A stretch of 64,000 bases of DNA, from positions 4,526,001-4,590,000 of the forward strand of contig NZ_JBHRYQ010000001.1 of NCBI RefSeq assembly GCF_042649125.1. Reading direction: 5' to 3'. The position numbers were made by a program, and so were the translations under genes. Below the pieces are notes generated by a model. It searched no databases and was not told the DNA's origin. It was given only the letters and a program-made list of their open reading frames with translations. Below, piece after piece: positions 1 through 7,813 of this stretch; position 1 is the stretch's first letter, and every line of letters begins with the position of its first letter. The DNA is from Leadbetterella lacunae. GTDB lineage: Bacteria; Bacteroidota; Bacteroidia; Cytophagales; Spirosomataceae.

Positions 1-103
1 ATCAAAATTATATTCACAATTATTTACAATATGTAAACTATAATCACGACCTACGCAACCTAAAACAATTAAAGTATTAATTGTTAAATAAAGTATGTTT
101 TTT

Positions 104-471
104 TTACTTCCAATCTGCATTTCTAATAGCATTTAAATAAATTTCATTGATAGGATAATACGAGTGGTTCCAATTTCTAGGTAAATTAAGCATGTAGAAA
201 GATAAAGTATTTGCTTCTTTTTCTGACCAACTATTCATATGCTCTGATGCCGATTTCCCCGCTCTGCTTAGTCTTATGACCAAGCAGCTACGACATTCGG
301 TCTTCAGACCGTTACAAGGAAGGCATTTTCAGTCAAGTAGCCAATGTTGACGTTCTTATCGTAGCCTAGTGTGCCATTATGCATAGTTGTGCTTATGCCT
401 TCGGCTAGGGTGCCTGAGTATAGGCCTTCCAATAGGCGGTTTTGATAATATGTTAAACGGTTTTTCAAATG
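104..471 (-). pseudogene. Decayed RHS fragment (copy 1) with an orphan C-terminal tail
   Basis: Read on the minus strand, 471 to about 310 stays open and encodes RHS/YD-like text: an NRLLEGLYSGTLAEGI-like stretch followed by GYDKNVNIGYLT, close to the YDxNGNI motif of RHS repeats. That frame stops at a CGGTCTGAAGACCG palindrome. In another frame the text RLSRAG continues into a short tail (key residues SWSEKE, YMLNLPRNWNH, NAIRNADWK) ending with TAA at 104-106. This reads like the last ~50 residues of a polymorphic toxin. Copies at 1290-1574 and 2055-2453 have different tails after the same repeat. I infer a displaced RHS CT fragment. No start codon or full toxin domain is visible, and any partner immunity gene would lie beyond base 1. 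Confidence 0.5.
258..471. repeat. 214-bp RHS-remnant repeat, copy 1
   Basis: It begins CCCGCTCTGCTTAGTCTTAT and matches 1361-1574 over its full length with scattered substitutions. Its first ~79 bp also match 2305-2383. It contains two hairpins: CTTAGTC-TTAT-GACCAAG and CGGTCT-TC-AGACCG. Confidence 0.85.
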
Positions 472-502
472 GTTTCTTTTTTTAATTTACTTTCTGTTTT
501 CT

Positions 503-546
503 GCGGGTACAACCCGCTTTGCACACCTACGAAGGTACAACCTTCG
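503..546. repeat. Tandem palindrome block A (REP-like)
   Basis: Two perfect hairpins lie side by side: GCGGGT-ACA-ACCCGC (503-517) and CGAAGGT-ACA-ACCTTCG (530-546). They share the ACA loop. The block sits just downstream of the lipoprotein gene that ends at 568. Equivalent blocks follow the genes ending at 1664 and 2564. It could act as an mRNA end or stabiliser, or as a REP-type mobile palindrome. There is no T-run, so it is not a classic terminator. Confidence 0.7.
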
Positions 547-567
547 CAGAGCTGTTTAACCGTAGAT

Positions 568-1266
568 TTATTTCGGATACCATTTCAGTATTTGATTAGG
601 ACTTTTTAAAGTTCTACAACGAATTTTAAAAAACATGCTATCTACTGGATTGTCAGCGTAATTAAAACGATAATAAAATTCTTCAAATTCCAATTGCAAA
701 AGACTTTTAGGGTTTTTTACTATAATTTTTTCAGACTTTATTTTATTTGAAACAAATCCGAAATGATTTGTCCCCGAAAAACTAACCTCAAACTCTAATG
801 TTGAATTCCATTTTAAGTCGCAAATTTCAACTTTACTTTTAGTAATAATAACAGGGTCCATATCTTTAATATTTAGAATTAATTCATATTTATCCTTAAA
901 ATAATTAAAATTTAAAATATCAATAGTAAAACAACTTAAATCACTTTCTAAGTTTTTTATTTTTATAAATTTTAAATAATTAGGTGATGGAAATAAATAA
1001 AGGCTCTTATTTTTTTTCCCCCATGTGCCTTCCAAATTCCCATAATTTTTATTCTTTCCATCATTTATTACCGACCCTTTATGAGTAAAATATTTGAATG
1101 TAGAATCCCTGTTTAAAAATAATGACGTTCGCAAAATTGCATTTTTCCTGCTTGGATAAAAAGTAGTGTAATCATATTCAAAATGCAATTTAGGACTACA
1201 TGAATTCAAAGAAATTAATGAAAAAATCGTTATCGCACTCATCCTTATACTTAATCTAAAAATCAT
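568..1266 (-). CDS. Putative lipoprotein, candidate RHS-CT immunity protein
   Basis: This 232-aa protein has an N-terminal signal segment ending in a lipobox (LNSC, Cys at about residue 23), so it is probably a membrane-anchored lipoprotein. The rest is mixed beta/charged with no motif I recognise. It lies 23 bases downstream of an orphan toxin-like tail (stop at 1290-1292) on the same strand, the arrangement of CT-toxin/immunity pairs in RHS systems. The gene is followed by palindrome block A. The immunity role is inferred from position only; the lipoprotein call rests on the visible signal sequence. Confidence 0.55.
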   Translation of the reverse strand: MIFRLSIRMSAITIFSLISLNSCSPKLHFEYDYTTFYPSRKNAILRTSLFLNRDSTFKYFTHKGSVINDGKNKNYGNLEGTWGKKNKSLYLFPSPNYLKFIKIKNLESDLSCFTIDILNFNYFKDKYELILNIKDMDPVIITKSKVEICDLKWNSTLEFEVSFSGTNHFGFVSNKIKSEKIIVKNPKSLLQLEFEEFYYRFNYADNPVDSMFFKIRCRTLKSPNQILKWYPK

Positions 1267-1289
1267 TTTTTACAATTAAACTTTATAAT

Positions 1290-1574
1290 TTACTTTTTAA
1301 TCACATTATTCTTCCAATCACTAACAACTCTATTTAATTCGATAAATATTCTTGATTGAACCCGCTCTGCTTAGTCTTATGATTAAGTAGCTGCGACATT
1401 CGGTCTTCAGACCGCTACAAGGAAGCCATTTCCAGTCAAGTATCCAATGTTTCCGTTTTTGTCGTAGCCTTGTGTGTCATTATGCATAGTTGTGCTAATG
1501 TCTTCGGCAATTGTGCCTGTTTACAGGCCTTCCATGAGGCGGTTTTGACAATATGTTAAACGGTTTTTCAAGTG
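1290..1574 (-). pseudogene. Decayed RHS fragment (copy 2) with an orphan C-terminal tail
   Basis: On the minus strand, 1574 to about 1415 encodes RHS-like text with one internal stop: KNRLTYCQNRL, then TGTIAEDISTTMHND and GYDKNGNIGYLTGNG. It ends at the CGGTCTGAAGACCG palindrome. After the shared repeat a new short tail (VQSRIFIELNRVVSDWK, then NNVIKK) ends at TAA 1290-1292, just upstream of the lipoprotein gene starting at 1266. The tail differs from those of copies 1 and 3, as expected for alternative RHS CT modules joined to one core sequence. It has stops and frame changes, so it is not functional as a single protein. Confidence 0.5.
1361..1574. repeat. 214-bp RHS-remnant repeat, copy 2
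   Basis: Same length and order as 258-471, including the two hairpins (CTTAGTC-TTAT-GATTAAG and CGGTCT-TC-AGACCG). Confidence 0.85.
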
Positions 1575-1603
1575 TTTTTTGTTTTATTTACTTACTTTTT
1601 TCT

Positions 1604-1648
1604 GCGGGTACAAGCCGCTATCCGCATGCACGAAGGAAATATTCTTCG
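1604..1648. repeat. Tandem palindrome block B (REP-like)
   Basis: Hairpin GCGGGT-ACA-AGCCGC (1604-1618) is followed by CGAAG-8 nt-CTTCG (1631-1648). It has the same order as blocks A and C, but the second stem has kept pairing while its loop changed. It lies just downstream of the gene ending at 1664. Confidence 0.6.
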
Positions 1649-1663
1649 CACACCCAGATTACT

Positions 1664-2065
1664 TCATTTCATTGAAACATTATCTAATCCATACGGTATT
1701 TCAACCCATCCATTTGTTGGAATAAATTTTAAAGTATCTGGAACATGAACATCTCTTATTATTTTAACTATTTTTGGATTTCCACAAGAGACTTTTATAA
1801 AGTATCTTGAGTTCAACTGATTAATATTACTCATATCACCTGCACCTCCATTTTTGTACATTACTGAATTATATTCGTAAGCAAATAATGGAGAGCTTCC
1901 TCCTTCAAAATCGGATTCAAAACCAATAACTCTACATATCGATATTCTATAGCATTTTTCTAATTTATTTTCAAAGTAAATAAATAAAATAACCAAAATA
2001 ACCAGAAAGGGTAATCCAACATTCAATACATTCTTGTATTCATTCTTTAAATTTTTATTTTCCAT
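1664..2065 (-). CDS. Small membrane protein, candidate RHS-CT immunity protein
   Basis: This 133-aa protein has one strong transmembrane segment at about residues 16-31 (key text LPFLVILVILFIYF) and a soluble, probably extracytoplasmic C-terminal part with two Cys. Its ATG overlaps the last codons of the RHS-tail gene 2055-2453 (AATGGAAAATAA), so the two are translationally coupled. That is the usual layout of a CT toxin and its immunity gene. A one-pass membrane topology also fits known immunity proteins. No family is recognised, and the immunity function is inferred from the overlap. Confidence 0.6.
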   Translation of the reverse strand: MENKNLKNEYKNVLNVGLPFLVILVILFIYFENKLEKCYRISICRVIGFESDFEGGSSPLFAYEYNSVMYKNGGAGDMSNINQLNSRYFIKVSCGNPKIVKIIRDVHVPDTLKFIPTNGWVEIPYGLDNVSMK

Positions 2066-2453
2066 TAATTAAAGCATTTTTTATTTCATTACTAAAAGAC
2101 TTCGAAAGAACTTGACTATAAATATTCACAGCTTCATTATAAAATGGTTTTACTGCTTCATTATATCCATTGGTTAATTTTCCCAAACCATAATTTAAGG
2201 CAAATCTTCCTACAAAATCCTCACCTGAATAACTTTTTGTTCTAAAACCGGAATTAGATAATTCTAACGTAAACGCTGCATTTAAAGTAGATCTTGCTCC
2301 TAAACCCGCTCTGCTTAGTCTTATTATTAAGTAGCTGCGACATTCGGTCTTCAGACCGTTATAAGGCACCGTTTCCAGCCAAGGGAATGCCCTAAACTTA
2401 ATTTTTTTGAATTTTATTCTTTGACCACTATGAAATACATTTCTTTTCGCCAT
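2055..2453 (-). pseudogene. Truncated RHS C-terminal tail fused to repeat copy 3
   Basis: This 132-aa reading frame runs through repeat copy 3 (residues about 24-49, text NGLKTECRSYLIIRLSRAG) and then a distinct tail of ~80 residues (GEDFVGRFALNYGLGKL, repeated NEAVKPFYNEAVN). The tail resembles the flexible, glycine-containing region after an RHS core. The ATG at 2453 probably arose by chance after decay, because the first ~25 residues look like non-coding DNA read through. Its stop overlaps the downstream membrane-protein start. It is best seen as an orphan RHS-CT module that lost its core; it might still be expressed. Confidence 0.45.
2305..2383. repeat. RHS-remnant repeat, copy 3 (partial, 79 bp)
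   Basis: It matches the first part of the copies at 258 and 1361, including CGGTCT-TC-AGACCG. It lacks the following ~135 bp that hold the YD-like coding text. Confidence 0.75.
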
Positions 2454-2490
2454 TCATTTTAATGATACTGTTTTTGACTTTACCCTTTCT

Positions 2491-2534
2491 GCGGGTAAAA
2501 CCCGTAATTCACAACTTCGAAGGCACAGCCTACG
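2491..2534. repeat. Tandem palindrome block C (REP-like)
   Basis: Hairpin CGGGT-AAA-ACCCG (2492-2504) is followed by CGAAGGC-ACA-GCCTACG (2518-2534). Against block A, both sides of the second stem changed (GGT/ACC to GGC/GCC), a compensatory change. It lies downstream of the gene ending at 2564. Confidence 0.65.
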
Positions 2535-2563
2535 TAGAGCAAAGCAACTATCGTAGAGCTGCA

Positions 2564-3124
2564 TTACTTTTTTAAACCATTCAACATTAAAGAATCTAAT
2601 TCAGCATTTAGACTTTCTCTTTTTTTACTAGGTTTTAAACCTATTAAATTTAATGCTGAATATTCAAAGTATTCTTTTTCTTTAATTTCACCTTTTCTAA
2701 TTAATCGATTACGAATCCAAACACTATAATTGTAAAAATCATTTAATGATTTGTTATAATTTGATATTTCGTTTTTGCAATTGTAAACAAATAGATATTT
2801 TTTGGAATTAATATTATCACCTATAGCCGAAATAATTATGGAATCAATTTCATAAATTTTATCACATAGTTGAAAGTCTTTGATATTGTCCTGATAATTA
2901 TTCACAAATAATATATTTTCAAACAATTTATTTTTCAAAATGCTATCATTTTCAGTTTCAAGTTTTAGAGTAATAGATTGCACATTTTCTTTTAATCTAT
3001 TTATTAGTAGTTTTTCTTTTTTGCAAACTTCTAAATCAAAAGTAAAAACATTTTTCTTCACTCTATGATAACTATAAACAATCACTAGAGCGGATATTAG
3101 AATTAGAATTATTATCTTTTTCAT
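2564..3124 (-). CDS. Membrane-anchored hypothetical protein
   Basis: This 186-aa protein has an N-terminal signal anchor (residues about 4-20, IIILILISALVIVY) followed by a charged, helical, probably periplasmic domain rich in Lys, Asn and Glu. No known domain is visible. It is the first gene of the minus-strand series 3124-104 and, like the other small genes there, is followed by a palindrome block. That makes it a candidate further immunity gene, but no toxin tail is seen upstream of it. Only the coding status and membrane anchor are well supported. Confidence 0.55.
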   Translation of the reverse strand: MKKIIILILISALVIVYSYHRVKKNVFTFDLEVCKKEKLLINRLKENVQSITLKLETENDSILKNKLFENILFVNNYQDNIKDFQLCDKIYEIDSIIISAIGDNINSKKYLFVYNCKNEISNYNKSLNDFYNYSVWIRNRLIRKGEIKEKEYFEYSALNLIGLKPSKKRESLNAELDSLMLNGLKK

Positions 3125-3804
3125 ATTTATATTAATGACCCCGCAATGCGAAGGTTTCAGTTTCGAACGTGTGACCTCTGGCTTTCAGCCTGAGCGTTTA
3201 TAATCCTTTGGTACAATTTATTTCAATAATAATACCTTTTTTCATTGATGTGAATTATTAAATCCGAAACTAAAATTACAGCCATAATGCTCTCTCTCCA
3301 ATTTTAAATAGGGAATACTTTTTGTAAAAAAAATGACCTTAACTTATAAGAGACCACATGATGTTTAATCAAATGCATTGGTTAAAATCCTAACTTGATT
3401 ACTTTCTGTGGTTATTATTCTTTTTCTCTCACCCATATATTCTAAATCACAAAATCGGGGCTAGATAAAAATGGTTTCCAATCCGATATTCTGCATGTTT
3501 TTGTGTTTTTTCATATAGGGGGGTCTTGTTTTTATGTGCCATAATGGAGTTTTGCTGTGTGCTCGGATTTTTAAATGATTTATATTTTTTCATTTCAAAT
3601 TGTGTGCCAAATACATCATGGTAATTAGAATGGTAATTAGAAATGAAATTAGAAAAAACAAGGGTGAAATACGCTAATGTTTTTGTGAGTCAGGTGGCTT
3701 CAGTAAAATGTGGAATCCGTAAGGTTCTGAACGCAATAAATATTTTTTGGAAGTTTTGGATTATAGGAGTTGAAAATACAAAACTCCAAATTTTCAAAGG
3801 ATTT
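3125..3804. other. Intergenic DNA outside the island's left end
   Basis: No convincing gene. It holds one more imperfect hairpin (CTCTGGCT-TTC-AGCCTGAG, near 3175) in the style of the palindrome blocks, and a perfect 12-bp tandem repeat ATGGTAATTAGA twice at 3618-3641. The stretch ending at 3804 is the presumed chromosomal sequence that lay downstream of tRNA-Asp before the island inserted. Confidence 0.5.
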
Positions 3805-3868
3805 CTAAAACCCCCAGAAACCAAAAAAAGCACTCAAATTGAGTGCTTTTTGCGGTCCGGACGGGACT
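3805..3868. repeat. Left attachment site (attL), 64-bp direct repeat
   Basis: It is identical over 64 bp to 39568-39631; identity stops on both sides (T/A before, A/C after). It contains the last 16 nt of tRNA-Asp plus the adjacent terminator hairpin AGCACTC-AAATT-GAGTGCT. The rest of the tRNA is missing here, so this is the tRNA-tail duplicate made when the island integrated. Confidence 0.93.
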
Positions 3869-3971
3869 ATGTAATGCTTTGATTTACAGATTGTTAAGTC
3901 TTTTGCAATTAAATAGTTACAAAATGGTAGCATAATTTCATTTTTTTCTGATTAAATATTGAGAATGTCTA

Positions 3972-6476
3972 TTAATCAACGTCTTTCAAATTGGGGTAAA
4001 TGCTAAATTCATTAAAATTTTCTTCAATGAAACTGTTAACTGCATCTCTTAGTTTTTGAACGTTTTTCGCAAAATTTCTATTCTTTTTTTCAGATTGGAA
4101 ATATTCTTTTATTCTTTGATCATTTATTTTGGAGTTTATGAGAATACAATTCGCAATACACACAGCGAGTTTGATTCTATAACCATTAAGCTTATCTTCT
4201 TTTTCTAAATCTGATTTTATGTCTTGTTTAGAGTTTCTTTTAGAAAACTTGGTTTTATATTCGCCAAACTCTTGTATAAAGAATTTCTCTGTTTCCTCAA
4301 ATAATGAGGAGTAATAATTGAGTTTTTCACTACTGTTTTTAGGATTCTTTAAAACTTCATTTATTATTTTTTCAATAGATTCTATTGCTGTTTTTACTTC
4401 ATATGGGGGCCATTTTACAACATTTTTTACACTTAACCCCATGTTTAATGGATCTTGCAGGCTCTTTTTGAAATTTTTATAAATTATTTGAATTTGCTTA
4501 TTAGAATGTTCTTTCCATGTAAGGTGAAGCCAGTGCTTTATTAATTCAAGGTTTTCATATTTTGATTCTACAATATTATCAAGTGCATAATAAAGTAAAG
4601 AAATTTCACGAATATCGTTCCACCCGCCTATTTTTTCAGAAAAAGATTTAAGCTCTTTTTTTTCATTCATATTAATAGAGTCTATTTTTTCTTTCTTTTC
4701 CTTTTTTAATGAAACTGGGAAGTATGTATCTAGCTCAAATTCTGGAGCAAAACAATTGTCAGTTCGGCCATCTAAAGTGTTTTCTTCTTTGTATTTTGCG
4801 GTTAATGAAAGTAGAATTGCTTTTTGATTAATATCAATCTTATCGGTAGGAATGAATATTTCCTTGTTGGGATTGTTTGAATCTTTCCATAAACCAATTA
4901 CATGTTTTGTTTTATCATTATCAAAATTAGACTCGGAACCTTGAATCTTTGACCGCTTGGCCATACCTAAAGATGTTAAACTTAAGACAGATGTTCCTGG
5001 ATCATCTGCTAATACTGTTGCGTACCGTGCTGGCCACCTATTTGAAAGCTGTGGGCCATCACTTAATAATGCCATTAATAAAGTGGGGCCGATTCCTCTA
5101 ATTACTTCAGCAACGGGCTCGAGTCGTGCTAAGTCTTCACATATTAGTGCCGTAATGGAAAGCCAAGAATTTGGGGCTAAAATTGTTAATTTCCTTTGAC
5201 TACTCGCTATATATTCAAACCAATTTCTTTGTGTTGTCATTTTTGTAGATAATTGATATTGAATTAATTGATTTTTATCAAGCCTCCATCTATGATGTTT
5301 TCTTTGATTTAAATCATACCACCTACCAGCGAAATAGTTAGCAATCTTAACTTCATTGTTATACATATCATTAATGTTTTCAAATTCAGTAAAACCATCG
5401 CTAAATATCCCTGCAATAACTATTGGTAAATACTTGATTTTTTTTCTGTTTTTAAACATCAACATTAACAAATAGTCATATTCATTCTTAGTAAGGGAAA
5501 GTTCTGGAAAAACTACAATATGGATACGGTTAAACCTGTCTCTTAATTCAATTAGTTTTTCAACAATTGAATGAATTAAGATTAATCTATCTTCCTTAAA
5601 TTCCTCAATATTAACCTTAAAATACCTAGCAGGATGGTTTTTAGGAGGCACAACTGAGAAATCTCTTGAATGAACTTCGAATGGAATTGGAACTGCAAGA
5701 ACATTTAATGTCTTTTCATTTGTATCTAGCCAAGGAATTGTTCTCCAAACAACTTCAGTTTCAGTTAAATGGTAGGTTAAATGAAATGATAGACTCCTAA
5801 GCGATTGTCCTTGTTGGGGTGTTCTGTATTTTGGAAGAACGACACCGTTTAATTTATTCAATGTGCTTAAAGATCCACTTGATGTTAATAAAAAATTACC
5901 AATTGTAATTGCCAAAAGAATATCTGAATCTTCAGAGTAGTTTTCATCTACAATACCCATCGTGGCAGAAGCAAGGTCGGAAATTGAATGTAAGTCTACA
6001 ATAGCTTTTGCTAATTCTCTTGCTTTTTTGGCAGTTTCAATATAAGAATCTTCGAAGTTTATTATGGGGTCAGAAACCACAATTCTTAAATGGATCAATT
6101 CAAAATCTATTAATCTTTTAACCACGTTAAATGCTTCCTCAAAAAAACTATCCGCTTTAGTTCCCTCTAAGGTTTCACTATCAATTATATCATGTTGGAA
6201 AAAAGGTGAGAATTCATGACTTTCGTCTTTAATTAAGCACCCTACATTTTTAATCCAATGGTCTGCTTCGTCCTCTAATAGGAGGTTTCTTTGAGTGAAA
6301 TTCCACTCTAATTCTTCAATTTGGCAGACTCTGTAGCTTCCAGTACGATGAAGGATAATTGAGGTTAAAGCGAACAAGTTAGGTGGCCAATATAACCATT
6401 CAAAGAGGTCTTCAGAATTGGTTAAATTGCGAATTAATTGTCGGATTGTGAAGTTGCTTTCGTTTTCTGAGTACAT
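3972..6476 (-). CDS. Large protein with a central nitrilase-fold hydrolase domain
   Basis: This 834-aa protein has a carbon-nitrogen hydrolase (nitrilase superfamily) core at about residues 260-510. The usual triad can be placed at Glu325 (VVFPELS), Lys401 (WRLDKNQ) and Cys446 (ALICEDLA). The following SDGPQL...RWPARYA region matches the post-Cys part of the fold. The ~250-residue N-terminal region (WPPNLFALTS, later YRTPQQGQSLRSLS) and the ~300-residue, charged, helical C-terminal region are not in ordinary nitrilases. There is no reverse-transcriptase YxDD motif, so it is not the RT-nitrilase of DRT type 1. It sits alone as the first cargo gene inside attL, next to no metabolic partner. I infer a possible defence or signalling effector; substrate unknown. 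Confidence 0.75.
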   Translation of the reverse strand: MYSENESNFTIRQLIRNLTNSEDLFEWLYWPPNLFALTSIILHRTGSYRVCQIEELEWNFTQRNLLLEDEADHWIKNVGCLIKDESHEFSPFFQHDIIDSETLEGTKADSFFEEAFNVVKRLIDFELIHLRIVVSDPIINFEDSYIETAKKARELAKAIVDLHSISDLASATMGIVDENYSEDSDILLAITIGNFLLTSSGSLSTLNKLNGVVLPKYRTPQQGQSLRSLSFHLTYHLTETEVVWRTIPWLDTNEKTLNVLAVPIPFEVHSRDFSVVPPKNHPARYFKVNIEEFKEDRLILIHSIVEKLIELRDRFNRIHIVVFPELSLTKNEYDYLLMLMFKNRKKIKYLPIVIAGIFSDGFTEFENINDMYNNEVKIANYFAGRWYDLNQRKHHRWRLDKNQLIQYQLSTKMTTQRNWFEYIASSQRKLTILAPNSWLSITALICEDLARLEPVAEVIRGIGPTLLMALLSDGPQLSNRWPARYATVLADDPGTSVLSLTSLGMAKRSKIQGSESNFDNDKTKHVIGLWKDSNNPNKEIFIPTDKIDINQKAILLSLTAKYKEENTLDGRTDNCFAPEFELDTYFPVSLKKEKKEKIDSINMNEKKELKSFSEKIGGWNDIREISLLYYALDNIVESKYENLELIKHWLHLTWKEHSNKQIQIIYKNFKKSLQDPLNMGLSVKNVVKWPPYEVKTAIESIEKIINEVLKNPKNSSEKLNYYSSLFEETEKFFIQEFGEYKTKFSKRNSKQDIKSDLEKEDKLNGYRIKLAVCIANCILINSKINDQRIKEYFQSEKKNRNFAKNVQKLRDAVNSFIEENFNEFSIYPNLKDVD

Positions 6477-7078
6477 TTTTTATTGGGTTGAAAAGTTGAA
6501 ATTAACAGATAAAATTATCAGTAATTCATAACATCCCTACTTCGAAAACTCCTCACTTCATTCTGTTATGATTAGACCTGAATATAAATATATTTTGAGT
6601 TTTTTTATAAACCTATTGATTCTGATCAAACAGCTAAAAGTCAGTATTTTAATTAAGAAATGCAATATTTTTTTATTATTCGGTAAAGCACATAAGATAT
6701 TTAGATAAATATTTTATTCAATTGTTATTGTGAAAGAGATTTAGGTCAAAATTTTTATTGTCCATAATTTAATAAAACTTTTGATTTAAATAGATGTACT
6801 TTTTAAACACTCTTTATTAAGTGCATAAAGCAAAATAGCCATTCTATATAAATGATTCTACAACTTTTTGTTTTTCTTGGCTGCTCCAGATTTTTCGATG
6901 TTTGTTAATAATACTATAAATAACTATGGTTACAGAATTTTGTCTATTCAATTAGGAGGGTAAATTTTTTTTTATTCTGAAATTAACAATTCTAGAGAGC
7001 TAATTATTAACAACTAAACTTGATTGTCAATACCTTTTTTTTATACTATTGTATCCCAAATAATGATTTACATATCCA
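6477..7078. other. AT-rich intergenic region, nothing recognised
   Basis: About 600 bases lie between the nitrilase gene start and the response-regulator gene end. I see no open frame of note, no strong hairpin with a T-run and no repeat. It must contain the promoter of the nitrilase gene. Confidence 0.5.
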
Positions 7079-7813
7079 TCATTTCGGTCTACGAATTGGT
7101 TTTACTAACCGAAGAAAATCAGAGTTGGCACTTACTTTTAATTTAATTATTAATGGTAATCCATTTAATTCAACTTGCCCATCGAATACTTCATTCATAA
7201 AATCCAGGTTTATTAATGCTGAACGTGAAATTTTAACAAATTTTGGTTCATAAAAAAATTGTTCTAAATAACCTAAGTTCACAGAAAAGCGTTCGGGCAT
7301 TTTTTTGCCAGTTAAATAAATATCAGTAAGGGACTGACGAGCATGCAAATAAACTACATCATGTTTATTGATTTTTTTTATTCCACTTTGGATTGGCATA
7401 AATATAAATGGATTATAACTCAACTCATGATTTTCTTCAATATTATGGTTGTCAAAGGCTAGCCGCAATTGTAAATCCAGTTCCCTTACTTTAAAAGGCT
7501 TTATTAGATATGCCGCTGGATTGGTTTCTTTAGCGTTTTGAAAATTTGTATCATCATCGTGTGATGTTAGGAAAATGAAAGGAAATTTGTGGTTTTCGTT
7601 TACATAATGAGCAAAATCAATTCCCGTTTGTTTTTCATTCAGATCAATATCAATTAATGCAACATCGAACTGTTCAAATTCAACAGCACGAATAGCCTCA
7701 TCTACAGTTCTGCAGACCCTTGGAGGTGGATGTCCAGTGTTAGTGAGAGTAACTTTTAAATCACGTCCTGCTATGACACAATCTTCCAAAATAAGTATTC
7801 TTAGGAACTTCAT
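7079..7813 (-). CDS. LytTR-family response regulator
   Basis: This 244-aa protein has a receiver domain at residues 1-125 with the acidic pair near the N-terminus (LED), phospho-acceptor Asp55 in ALIDIDL, the Thr of FLTSH and Lys of YLIKPF. A LytTR DNA-binding domain follows at about 145-244 (FVKISRSALINL). Its ATG overlaps the kinase gene stop by 4 bp (7810-7813), so the two form one transcript and presumably one phosphorelay. The nearest candidate target is the divergent operon starting at 9646; that link is inferred from position. Confidence 0.92.
   Translation of the reverse strand: MKFLRILILEDCVIAGRDLKVTLTNTGHPPPRVCRTVDEAIRAVEFEQFDVALIDIDLNEKQTGIDFAHYVNENHKFPFIFLTSHDDDTNFQNAKETNPAAYLIKPFKVRELDLQLRLAFDNHNIEENHELSYNPFIFMPIQSGIKKINKHDVVYLHARQSLTDIYLTGKKMPERFSVNLGYLEQFFYEPKFVKISRSALINLDFMNEVFDGQVELNGLPLIIKLKVSANSDFLRLVKPIRRPK

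Noticed and set aside
3643..3882. Plus-strand open frame of 79 codons across the left att repeat
   Set aside because: It reads through the terminator hairpin and the tRNA 3' fragment, lacks any domain, and its end lies inside island-border DNA. It is most likely chance.
3972..6476. Idea that the nitrilase protein is the RT-nitrilase of DRT type 1
   Set aside because: No YxDD or other reverse-transcriptase motif is present; the YATVLADD text lies within the nitrilase fold.
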